From Pseudomonas sp. (lineage in GTDB: Bacteria > Pseudomonadota > Gammaproteobacteria > Pseudomonadales > Pseudomonadaceae): 13,166 bases of DNA. The position numbers and the translations under genes are program-made. Position 1 is the first letter of the stretch. Each line of letters begins with the position of its first letter. The notes under the pieces are model-generated. The model did no database searches and was not told the origin of the DNA. It worked only from the letters and a program-made list of their open reading frames with translations. Of the stretch, positions 7,351-13,166 are shown piece by piece. The stretch covers positions 1 through 13,166 of the forward strand of contig JARDZH010000013.1 of NCBI GenBank assembly GCA_029240955.1, read 5' to 3'.

Positions 7351-8546
7351 GCCAGGTCATCGAGACGGATGCATTGATCATCGGCGGCGGCATCGTCGGT
7401 TCGTCGGGGGCGCTGTTTCTTGCCCGCAAGGGTCAACGCGTGGTTCTGCTGGAGCGAGACTTCTGCGGCTCCCATTCCAGCGGCGTCAATTACGGTGGCG
7501 TACGTCGTCAAGGCCGGCCGTTGTCGCAACTGCCGCTGTCGCAGCGCGCGCACGAGATCTGGGGCGGGCTGCGGGAACTGCTCGGCACCGACGGCGAATA
7601 CGTCCGCTCCGGGCACCTGAAACTGGCACGCAGTGAGCAGGACATGGATGCGCTGCGCAGTTACGCTGAACAGAGCACAGCCTTCGGACTCGACCTGCAG
7701 CTGCTGGACCGCAACCAGCTCCGCGCCCGTTATCCCTGGGCTGGTGACGTGGCGGTCGGCGCTTCGTTGTGCAGCGAAGACGGGCATGCCAATCCGCGAC
7801 TTGTGTCTCCGGCCTTCGCCCGAGCGGCCCGGCAGGCCGGCGCGCAGGTGCTCGAACAAGCCAAGGTGATCGACGTCAGCCACGACGGTGGTGCCTTCAC
7901 GGTCCGCACGGCCGACGGCCGAACGCTTCGTGCGCCCTGGCTGTTGAACTGCGCTGGCGCCTGGGCCGGGCAACTGGCCGCACGCTTCAACGAGTCGGTA
8001 CCGATGCACTCTGGCCATCCCGCCATGCTGGTCACCGAGCCGTTGCCGATGTTCATGGACGTGAGCACCGGCGTGGAAGGCGGCGGTATTTATGCCAGAC
8101 AAGTCGCCCGCGGCAACTGCGTGCTCGGCGGCGGACAGGGGTTCGCGCTGGACGCGGCGCGGGCACGCCCTGGCCAGGCAGCGGTGCTGGAGATTTTGCG
8201 CAACGCCGTCGAACTCTACCCACCTCTGGTCGGCGCCACCACGATCCGCACCTGGAGCGGCACTGAAGGTTATCTGCCCGATCGCCAGCCCGTGGTCGGG
8301 CCGAGCCTCACGCAAGCTGGCCTGTTGCACGGCTTCGGTTTTGCCGGCGCGGGGTTTCAGATCGGTCCGGCGGTTGGCGAGGCGCTCGCCGAGCTCGTCT
8401 GCGACGGTCGCTCGGCCCTTTCGCTGGACAGTTTTTCCATCGGACGCTTCAAACCCGTTGATACACACGATCCCACCGCTTCTCAACCCAGCCTTGCCCC
8501 ACACGACAGTGTCACTCCATCGCACAGAGGAAGGTCGCCCCAATGA
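7347..8546 (+). CDS. DadA/glycine-oxidase-family FAD oxidoreductase, HcnC/OoxB-like catalytic subunit
   Basis: A 399-aa DAO-family flavoprotein. The FAD-binding motif is IIGGGIVGSSGALFLARKG (11-29), followed by the ribose-binding E36 in VVLLERD. GSHSSGVNYGGVRRQ (41-55) is the region contacting the flavin in this family, and GFGFAGAGFQIGPAVGEALAEL (329-350) is the usual C-terminal FAD/substrate segment. Family members oxidise the C-N bond of D-amino acids, glycine, sarcosine or opines, making this the probable substrate-oxidising subunit. CTGGAG lies eight bases before the start. The normal fold ends near FKP (370). The last 29 residues are a polar Ser/Pro/His-rich tail that runs through the next gene's ribosome binding site, and it looks like a late extension. 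The stop overlaps the binding-protein start by four bases. Confidence 0.93.
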   Translation: MSQVIETDALIIGGGIVGSSGALFLARKGQRVVLLERDFCGSHSSGVNYGGVRRQGRPLSQLPLSQRAHEIWGGLRELLGTDGEYVRSGHLKLARSEQDMDALRSYAEQSTAFGLDLQLLDRNQLRARYPWAGDVAVGASLCSEDGHANPRLVSPAFARAARQAGAQVLEQAKVIDVSHDGGAFTVRTADGRTLRAPWLLNCAGAWAGQLAARFNESVPMHSGHPAMLVTEPLPMFMDVSTGVEGGGIYARQVARGNCVLGGGQGFALDAARARPGQAAVLEILRNAVELYPPLVGATTIRTWSGTEGYLPDRQPVVGPSLTQAGLLHGFGFAGAGFQIGPAVGEALAELVCDGRSALSLDSFSIGRFKPVDTHDPTASQPSLAPHDSVTPSHRGRSPQ

Positions 8547-8585
8547 ACGTCGCCTCAATGAACGTCACGTCAACGAACACTGCCA
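8541..8585 (+). repeat. Three tandem 15-bp repeats at the binding-protein start
   Basis: CAATGAACGTC is exact at 8541-8551 and 8556-8566, and a degenerate third copy CAACGAAC begins at 8571, all on a 15-bp period. Fifteen is divisible by three, so the repeat duplicates an in-frame MNVAS-type block and gives two candidate ATG codons, 8543 and 8558. Confidence 0.7.
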
Positions 8586-9625
8586 AACGCCGCGCCATCT
8601 TCGGCATGCCCTGCCTGTCGCTCGCCGTGCTGCTCATCGGCACACCGGCTCACGCTGAGCCAACCTTGTACCTGGGCATGAACGGCGGAACCATGGAGCG
8701 CTTGTACGCGGACCAGGTTCTGCCCGCGTTCGAGAAAGCCAATAACGTAAAGGTGGTAATCGTTCCCGGCACTTCGGCGGACATTCTTGCCAAGGTGCAG
8801 GCCAGCAAGGGCAGTCCGCAGATGCATGTGATGTTCCTGGACGACGGCATCATGTACCGCGCCATCTCCATGGGCCTCTGCGACCCGTTGCAGCCAAGCC
8901 CCGCGCTGGCGGATCTGCCGGCCAAGGCGAAAATCAAGGATCAGGCGGCTGCGGTCAGCCTCGGTGTAACGGGCCTGGCCTACAACACGCGTCTGTTCAA
9001 GGAGAACGGCTGGAGCGCGCCGACTTCATGGATGGATTTGGCAGACAAGCGCTATAAGGACAAAGTTGTGTTCCAGTCGCTGGCATCTTCGACTTTCGGT
9101 CTGCATGGTTTTCTGATGTTCAACCGGATTCAGGGCGGCAGCGAGAATGACGTGGAGCCGGGCTTCAAAGCGTGGCCCAAGACGGTCGGCCCGAACGTGC
9201 TGGAGTACATCGCCAGCTCAGCCAAGATTTCCGAAATGGTGCAGACCGACGAGGCGGCGCTGTTTCCGCTGACGCCCACCCAGGTCACGGCGCTGAAGAT
9301 CAAAGGGGTGCCGGTCGAGTACGCCGCGCCCAAGGAAGGCGGCGTGGTACTCAACGTCGCCGAATGTGCGATCCACAACAACGACCAGCCTGAATTGGCG
9401 CAGAAGCTGGCCGCTTATCTGCTGACCCCCGAAGCGCAGGCGCCAGCACTGGAATTCGGCGATCAGATCCCGTCCAACCCAAAGACCCCGACCACCGACA
9501 AGACCCGCGGACAGGTCGAGGCCATGAACGGGTATCTGGAAACCGCAGTGACAATCGACTGGGATCAGGTCAACCAGATCCGTCCGGAATGGAACGCGCG
9601 CTGGAGCCGTAGCATCGAGCGGTAA
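8543..9625 (+). CDS. Periplasmic solute-binding protein of a Pot/Fe/opine-type ABC importer
   Basis: A 360-aa secreted protein. A basic patch (KRR, 15-17), hydrophobic core (about 19-33) and AHA cleavage site (36-38) form a Sec signal peptide, leaving a mature chain of about 322 aa that begins EPTLYLGMNGG. The remainder resembles the PotD/PotF-like type II binding proteins (YADQVLPAFEKANNVKVVIV early, LGVTGLAYNTRLF in the middle, AQKLAAYLLTPEAQ late). It would capture the substrate for the two permeases. AGGAAGG lies eight bases before ATG 8543. ATG 8558 in the second 15-bp repeat is an alternative that would shorten the N-terminus by five residues without hurting the signal peptide. It is the last gene of the operon, separated from the other transporter genes by the dehydrogenase genes. 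The ligand is unknown. Confidence 0.93.
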   Translation: MNVASMNVTSTNTAKRRAIFGMPCLSLAVLLIGTPAHAEPTLYLGMNGGTMERLYADQVLPAFEKANNVKVVIVPGTSADILAKVQASKGSPQMHVMFLDDGIMYRAISMGLCDPLQPSPALADLPAKAKIKDQAAAVSLGVTGLAYNTRLFKENGWSAPTSWMDLADKRYKDKVVFQSLASSTFGLHGFLMFNRIQGGSENDVEPGFKAWPKTVGPNVLEYIASSAKISEMVQTDEAALFPLTPTQVTALKIKGVPVEYAAPKEGGVVLNVAECAIHNNDQPELAQKLAAYLLTPEAQAPALEFGDQIPSNPKTPTTDKTRGQVEAMNGYLETAVTIDWDQVNQIRPEWNARWSRSIER

Positions 9626-9687
9626 TCCGTCAACCGACAGCGCACTCCCGACGTTTCCCTGTAATCCGTCGGGGGCGGCTATCCGTC
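9622..9687 (+). repeat. Repeated ATCCGTC motif after the operon
   Basis: GTAATCCGTC occurs exactly twice (9622-9631, overlapping the binding-protein stop, and 9661-9670), and TATCCGTC follows at 9680-9687. The second copy takes part in the hairpin at 9647-9673. No function is recognised. Confidence 0.4.
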
Positions 9688-9691
9688 GCCC
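9647..9691 (+). terminator. Hairpins downstream of the operon, possible weak terminator
   Basis: CCCGACG (9647-9653) pairs perfectly with CGTCGGG (9667-9673) around a 13-nt loop. Partly overlapping it, GGGCG (9673-9677) can pair with CGCCC (9687-9691). The position 22 bp after the operon stop suits a terminator, but only a short T-containing stretch follows (9695-9703) and there is no true U tract. It could equally act as a 3'-end stability element. Confidence 0.35.
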
Positions 9692-9697
9692 ACGTTC

Positions 9698-9726
9698 TTG
9701 ATTCACCAGATATTTCAAATTATTGC
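9698..9726 (+). promoter_or_regulatory. Weak sigma-70-like promoter candidate for the antiporter gene
   Basis: TTGATT (9698-9703) and TATTGC (9721-9726) are separated by 17 nt. The -35 matches four of six consensus bases and the -10 only three. Use of this promoter would place the transcription start near 9733, favouring ATG 9780 over an in-frame TTG at 9723 as the antiporter start. Confidence 0.25.
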
Positions 9727-9779
9727 AGCCATGCGTAGTCACAGGCTTATCCCCGCTGACACGCAATGGCCTGACTCCC

Positions 9780-11141
9780 ATGAGCTTCATTATCTGCATG
9801 ACAGTGCTCGGCGTATTGCTGATGCTGCTGGCACTGACCTCTTCGTACCTGCGCTGGATGCCGGTTACCACCTCGGCGGTGTGTCTGGTCTTCGGTTTCC
9901 TGATCGGCCCGATAGGGCTGGAACTGATCACGCTGGATTTTCGCGAGGCGGCCGGCTGGATGGAGCGGCTGACTGAAGTCGCGGTGTTGTTCTCGTTGTT
10001 CAACACGGGCATCAAGCTCCGCCTGCCGCTGCACGGGTCGGCATGGCATTCGGCGTACTGGCTGGCCGGGCCGGTGATGATCGTGACCATTGCCGGGACC
10101 TGCGTGGCGGCGCATTACCTGCTTGGCCTTTCGTGGAGCATCTCGCTGCTGCTGGGCGCCATGTTGTCGCCCACGGACCCGGTGCTCGCGGGCCTGGTGC
10201 AGGTCACCAACGCGCAGGATCAGGACCGCTTGCGCTTCGGCTTGTCCGGTGAGGCCGGGCTGAACGATGGCACCGCGTTTCCCTTCGTCACGCTCGCGCT
10301 GTTTGCGGTCGGCGCGGACACGCTGGCCACCGACTGGCTGACCCACTGGGCGCTGGAGAAAATGCTCTGGGCGGTGCCGGCTGGCCTTCTGCTGGGCTAT
10401 GGGATGGGTCGAGGCGTGGGCCATCTGATGATTTTTCTGCGCATCAAGAACGCTGACAGCACCACCTCCCCCAATGACTTTCTGGCCCTGGCGCTGATCG
10501 CGTTGTCTTACGTCGCGGCGGCCTGGATCGGCGCGTATGGATTTCTCTCGGTGTTCGCCGCAGGCTTCGGCCTTCGCCAGGCGGAAGCGCGCATCACCCG
10601 TTCCGAAGTGCCTTCCGAGCACGTTGCGCAGCCGATCATCGGGCACATGACCGGCGCGGTGGAAAAGGCCACGGTGGCGGAAACCAAGGATCTGAGCGAC
10701 AGCCAGCTGGCGGCGGGCGTGATGATGGGCGACATGCTGGCATTCGGCAGTCTGGTCGAGCGGTCGATGGAAGTGTTGCTGATCACCCTGCTCGGCGCCT
10801 CGCTGGCGCTTTACTGGGATTGGCGTGCGGTCGGCCTTGGCCTTGCGCTGTTCTGCATCATTCGTCCGGCTGCGGTATGGATGCTGATCGGCAAACGCCT
10901 GCTGGATCGACGGCAGAAAGCGCTGGTAGGCTGGTTCGGAATCCGCGGCATCGGCAGCCTCTATTATTTGTGCTATGCACTCGGCCACGGATTGCCGGAA
11001 GATATGGGTCGGCTGATCATCGGGCTGACGCTGTCGGTGGTCGCCCTCAGCATCCTGCTGCACGGCCTGAGCATTCAGCCATTGCTGGACCGCTACGAGC
11101 GGTATAATCCGCGCACCGAAACCGGCGACAACCCGCAGTGA
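9780..11141 (+). CDS. CPA1-family cation:proton antiporter
   Basis: A 453-aa inner-membrane antiporter exchanging Na+ or K+ for H+. It has about a dozen hydrophobic segments. The TDP motif is at 132-134 in [17 protein letters not shown]. The ion-binding N162-D163 pair sits in [15 protein letters not shown], the central signature of CPA1/NhaP-type exchangers. A conserved [11 protein letters not shown] (387-397) follows near the end. A hydrophilic stretch of about 50 residues (266-317) interrupts the membrane segments and is probably a cytoplasmic loop. ATG 9780 is preferred because the protein then begins directly with its first membrane helix ([14 protein letters not shown]); the in-frame TTG 9723 would add 19 unrelated residues. 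Neither start has a good Shine-Dalgarno, so this call is moderate. The gene is 154 bp beyond the oxidase operon and appears to be an independent housekeeping function in pH or salt homeostasis. Confidence 0.88.
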   Translation: MSFIICMTVLGVLLMLLALTSSYLRWMPVTTSAVCLVFGFLIGPIGLELITLDFREAAGWMERLTEVAVLFSLFNTGIKLRLPLHGSAWHSAYWLAGPVMIVTIAGTCVAAHYLLGLSWSISLLLGAMLSPTDPVLAGLVQVTNAQDQDRLRFGLSGEAGLNDGTAFPFVTLALFAVGADTLATDWLTHWALEKMLWAVPAGLLLGYGMGRGVGHLMIFLRIKNADSTTSPNDFLALALIALSYVAAAWIGAYGFLSVFAAGFGLRQAEARITRSEVPSEHVAQPIIGHMTGAVEKATVAETKDLSDSQLAAGVMMGDMLAFGSLVERSMEVLLITLLGASLALYWDWRAVGLGLALFCIIRPAAVWMLIGKRLLDRRQKALVGWFGIRGIGSLYYLCYALGHGLPEDMGRLIIGLTLSVVALSILLHGLSIQPLLDRYERYNPRTETGDNPQ

Positions 11142-11232
11142 TAGAGCAAGTCGATCAGCCTATCGCAACAAGCGATTGGACTGTGCCATCAGTGTTCCGC
11201 AAGCTGCGCGTACACAGTATCGAGAAGGTGAA

Positions 11233-12231
11233 ATGTCAGACCACGTCCTGATGGACCGCTTTGCACGTAAAGTTGATTATCTGCGCATGTCGGTCACCGA
11301 CCGGTGCGATTTTCGCTGCGTGTACTGCATGGCCGAGGAGATGACCTTTCTGCCCCGCCAGCAGATTCTGTCGCTCGAAGAAATTCTCCAGGTGGCCGAG
11401 CGCTTCGTCGCGCTGGGCACCCGCAAGATTCGCCTGACCGGTGGCGAGCCACTGGTGCGCGCCGGAATCGTCGGCCTGTGCGAGCGCATCGCCGCCCTGC
11501 CCGGCCTGCGCGAGCTGTGCATGACCACCAACGGATCGCAGCTCGATCGCCTGGCGCAGCCGCTGTTCGATGCCGGCGTCAGCCGCCTGAACATCAGTCT
11601 CGACAGCCTGGACGCTGCGCGTTTTCGCGACATGACGCGCACGGGCGATCTGAACAAGGTCATCGCCGGTATCGATGCGGCGATCGCTGCAGGCTTTACG
11701 CACACCAAGCTCAACTGCGTGGTGATGCAAGGCCGCAACGATCATGAGATCAACGATCTGCTGGCGTTTGCCATCGATCGTCAGCTCGACGTGTCGTTCA
11801 TCGAAGAAATGCCGCTGGGCATCATCAGCGAGCACAGTCGCGCGGAGTCGTTCTATTCCAGCGATCAGGTGCGCGAGCGCATTGCCGAGCGTTACACGCT
11901 TGTACCTTCTACGGACTCCACCAACGGCCCGTCGCGCTACTGGCGCCTGGCTGAAGCGCCGGGCATTCGCATCGGGTTCATCTCGCCCCATAGCCACAAT
12001 TTCTGCGGAACCTGCAATCGGGTTCGTCTGACGGTCGAGGGTCGGTTACTGCTGTGCCTTGGCAATGAGCATTCGGCGGATCTCAAGTCCGTGCTGCGGG
12101 CCAACCCCGGTCAGCCTGAAAAGCTGGAGAAGGCGATTATTGACGCGATGCAGCTCAAGCCGTGGAGCCACAACTTCACGCTGGACGACGATGTGCAGGT
12201 GGTGCGATTCATGAACATGACCGGCGGTTGA
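11233..12231 (+). CDS. moaA: GTP 3',8-cyclase, molybdenum cofactor biosynthesis
   Basis: Radical SAM enzyme that converts GTP to 3',8-cyclo-7,8-dihydro-GTP, the first step of molybdopterin synthesis, in the cytoplasm. The 332-aa product has the N-terminal [4Fe-4S] SAM motif C25-x3-C29-x2-C32 ([10 protein letters not shown]), GGEP (70-73), and the C-terminal second-cluster ligands C258-x2-C261-x13-C275 in [12 protein letters not shown]...LLLC. It ends in the Gly-Gly tail important for catalysis in this family. ATG 11233 is chosen because GAGAAGGTG lies just upstream; an in-frame earlier start at 11176 would add residues unlike MoaA. Length matches the family (E. coli MoaA is 329 aa). The gene stands alone, without moaB, C, D or E beside it. 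It lies 91 bp after the antiporter with no clear promoter seen, and is followed by a terminator. Confidence 0.97.
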   Translation: MSDHVLMDRFARKVDYLRMSVTDRCDFRCVYCMAEEMTFLPRQQILSLEEILQVAERFVALGTRKIRLTGGEPLVRAGIVGLCERIAALPGLRELCMTTNGSQLDRLAQPLFDAGVSRLNISLDSLDAARFRDMTRTGDLNKVIAGIDAAIAAGFTHTKLNCVVMQGRNDHEINDLLAFAIDRQLDVSFIEEMPLGIISEHSRAESFYSSDQVRERIAERYTLVPSTDSTNGPSRYWRLAEAPGIRIGFISPHSHNFCGTCNRVRLTVEGRLLLCLGNEHSADLKSVLRANPGQPEKLEKAIIDAMQLKPWSHNFTLDDDVQVVRFMNMTGG

Positions 12232-12281
12232 TCGCATCGATTGTTCTGCCGAGCGAGCTTCTGGACGCTGAAAGCACGCAT

Positions 12282-12308
12282 AAAAAAACGCCTCATAAGA
12301 GGCGTTTT
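12282..12308. terminator. Bidirectional rho-independent terminator after moaA
   Basis: CGCCTC (12289-12294), loop ATAA, GAGGCG (12299-12304), extended by AAAA (12285-12288) pairing with TTTT (12305-12308). On the plus strand it is followed by TTTT and ends moaA. On the minus strand it is followed by seven Ts, the complement of 12282-12288, and can end the small minus-strand gene that starts at 12784. It is about 50 bp past the moaA stop. Confidence 0.9.
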
Positions 12309-12445
12309 ATCGTTACAGCGGAAAGGGAGAGAGCCAGCGGTGTGGTCAAGACCGATACCGGTCACATCAGCGCCAGGGCCGCTGGCCCATGGGTAAAAGT
12401 TATATCAGGCGTTCCAGATTGTACAAGTTCAGGTACGATTTTTTT
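12309..12445 (+). ncRNA. Candidate structured small RNA or structured 3' UTR
   Basis: This non-coding stretch is rich in stems. GCCAGCGG (12333-12340) pairs perfectly with CCGCTGGC (12379-12386), with TGTG (12341-12344) and CACA (12363-12366) able to close inside it. An alternative local hairpin is CCAGGGCC (12373-12380), loop GCT, GGCCC plus TGG (12384-12392, one bulged A). The plus-strand end has a separate stem, TTGTAC (12419-12424) with GTACGA (12433-12438, one G-U pair), followed directly by seven Ts (12439-12445), the form of an intrinsic terminator. No promoter was recognised, so on the minus strand the same segment could instead be the 3' UTR of the gene at 12476-12784. Confidence 0.35.
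12419..12445 (+). terminator. Second intrinsic-terminator-like hairpin, plus strand
   Basis: A 6-bp stem (TTGTAC with GTACGA, including one G-U pair) around an 8-nt loop is followed immediately by seven Ts. The stem is weak, but the U tract is strong and correctly placed. The upstream terminator at 12282-12308 should already end moaA, so this one would be redundant unless another transcript begins between them. Confidence 0.45.
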
Positions 12446-12475
12446 CAGAACTGATACAACCATCACACCCACCCA

Positions 12476-12784
12476 TCACGCCACCTTCTGGTTCCGGACC
12501 TGCTGCCATTCAGCGCTGAGGTCGTTCATCACCGCCTCCAGGTAGGCAGGGTCTGCAGCGGCTTTCTTGCCGACGTAGCCCTGGCCGCGACGAAACATCT
12601 TCACGCAGGCGCGGAGCTGCGGATGGGTCTCGCGGAATTCGGTTTCCTGGGAGCACGGCGACATCGGGTCCAGGTGGACTTCGCCGGAGTCGGACAACCA
12701 CAACATGTGGCAGTCGAGGCTATCTTTGCGGGCTGCAAACAGACGAGCCAGTTCATCAAGGCTAGCGTGACGGTTCATATTCAT
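12476..12784 (-). CDS. Uncharacterised small protein, 102 aa
   Basis: I do not recognise this family. ATG 12784 is firmly supported by GAAGGAG seven bases upstream; longer frames opening nearer 12826 lack that spacing. The product begins MNMNRHASLDELARLFAARK and appears soluble and mixed-charge, with three scattered cysteines (C25, C44, C60) that form no known metal motif and no membrane segment or signal peptide. The middle reads LSDSGEVHLDPMSP, a hairpin-like stretch, and the C-terminal third (about 70-100) is probably helical. It stands alone, convergent with moaA, and its transcript would run into the bidirectional terminator at 12282-12308 after a 3' UTR of about 170 nt. Codon use appears like that of its neighbours. 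The strong ribosome binding site makes it a real gene. Confidence 0.75.
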   Translation of the reverse strand: MNMNRHASLDELARLFAARKDSLDCHMLWLSDSGEVHLDPMSPCSQETEFRETHPQLRACVKMFRRGQGYVGKKAAADPAYLEAVMNDLSAEWQQVRNQKVA

Positions 12785-13150
12785 GTTGATGCTCCTTCGC
12801 TCGTAAACCTGTTCATTGAGGTACACAGTTCATCGGCCAAACCGCTTGCAACGCGGATTTGGCTCCGGGGTAGCTTGCGCAGACAACCAGGTAGTAGGGA
12901 TGAAACAGCGCTACATGATGAGCGATGACGCGAGGAGTCCGATGAGGTCCGCAGGCCTGGTCATTGATCAGGGCGATCAACCACAAGCGTCATGAGGTCG
13001 TCTCACCAGCTTCCCGTCCATCGGACAGTCATGCCGGGTCAGCTTCATCAATCTGCCTTGTGGGCAGCCTGTATCCGATAACGACTCGACGGCTTGCCGA
13101 GCCTGTTCATTACACTTTCCAGCCCTCCCGATCAGGGAGACAGCTGCATA
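12785..13150. other. 366-bp intergenic region between divergent genes
   Basis: No convincing protein-coding gene is seen here. It should hold promoters for the minus-strand gene ending at 12476 and for the gene starting at 13151, but I found no consensus-quality -35/-10 pair. Small hairpins are present: TTGATC-AGGGC-GATCAA (12964-12980) and CTGCC-TTGT-GGGCAG (around 13053-13067). Neither is followed by a T run. A 31-codon frame at 12900-12995 is noted but not accepted as a gene. Confidence 0.5.
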
Positions 13151-13166
13151 ATGCAAAACAAGCCCG
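13151..13166 (+). CDS. Start of a further gene, truncated by the window edge
   Basis: ATG 13151 opens a frame reading MQNKP before the window ends. AGGGAGA (13134-13140) stands 10 bases upstream, a good Shine-Dalgarno at slightly long spacing. Five residues are not enough to name a product. Confidence 0.5.

Noticed and set aside
5669..8546. Naming the trio hcnABC (hydrogen cyanide synthase)
   Set aside because: The subunit plan matches, but the same plan occurs in opine oxidases and hydroxyproline dehydrogenases. The embedded importer points to catabolism of an imported compound, so the name would be unsafe.
7302..8558. Long minus-strand open frame opposite the DadA-like gene
   Set aside because: It is antisense to a gene with intact FAD motifs and has no supported start or function.
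9747..11063. Long minus-strand open frame opposite the antiporter gene
   Set aside because: It has the same composition artefact (Gln/His/Arg-rich) and lies fully antisense to a membrane protein with clear motifs.
12964..12980. TTGATC-AGGGC-GATCAA hairpin as a terminator or an ANR/FNR site
   Set aside because: No T tract follows. The spacing differs from the TTGAT-N4-ATCAA consensus: there is a 5-base centre and 6-bp arms that read GATC inward.
12900..12995. Thirty-one-codon frame beginning MKQRYMMSDD
   Set aside because: The Shine-Dalgarno is poorly placed, with TAGGG touching the ATG. The product resembles nothing known, and a frame of this length is expected by chance in GC-rich DNA.

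Overview
The window looks like a chromosomal segment of a Pseudomonas from the fluorescens/syringae side of the genus. This is inferred from the high G+C coding style, strong AGGAG-type ribosome binding sites, a flagellar sigma-28 promoter on a chemoreceptor gene, CA-rich Crc/Hfq-like leader motifs and the protein families present. The species cannot be fixed from sequence alone.

Layout from left to right. (1) A methyl-accepting chemotaxis protein on the minus strand (25-1644). Its upstream region carries a near-perfect sigma-28 promoter and, upstream of that, a Pho-box-like set of 7-bp repeats at 11-bp spacing. (2) An IclR-family regulator on the minus strand (1819-2694). (3) A 247-bp divergent intergenic region with a small palindrome and a duplicated CA-rich leader. 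(4) A tightly packed seven-gene operon on the plus strand (2942-9625): ATPase, permease, permease, small [2Fe-2S] protein, FAD/[2Fe-2S] oxidoreductase, DadA-like FAD oxidoreductase and periplasmic binding protein. (5) A CPA1-type cation:proton antiporter (9780-11141). (6) moaA (11233-12231), followed by a bidirectional terminator. (7) A structured non-coding stretch (12309-12445) that may encode a small RNA or be a 3' UTR. (8) A small uncharacterised minus-strand gene (12476-12784). (9) A 366-bp intergenic region, then the first five codons of a further plus-strand gene at the right edge.

The centre of interest is the seven-gene operon. The importer is of the spermidine/putrescine (PotABCD) type, a family that also contains the Agrobacterium mannityl-opine importers. 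The three enzyme genes have the subunit design of HcnABC, octopine/nopaline oxidases and D-hydroxyproline dehydrogenases, which oxidise the C-N bond of amino or imino acids and pass electrons to the respiratory chain. The likely job of the locus is to import an amine, imino acid or opine-like compound and oxidise it on the inner face of the membrane. Control would come from the divergent IclR protein and perhaps from Crc/Hfq catabolite repression. The substrate cannot be read from the sequence.

The chemoreceptor, antiporter, moaA and small hypothetical gene look like ordinary chromosomal neighbours and not part of that system. No transposase, integrase, tRNA, rRNA or CRISPR array was seen.
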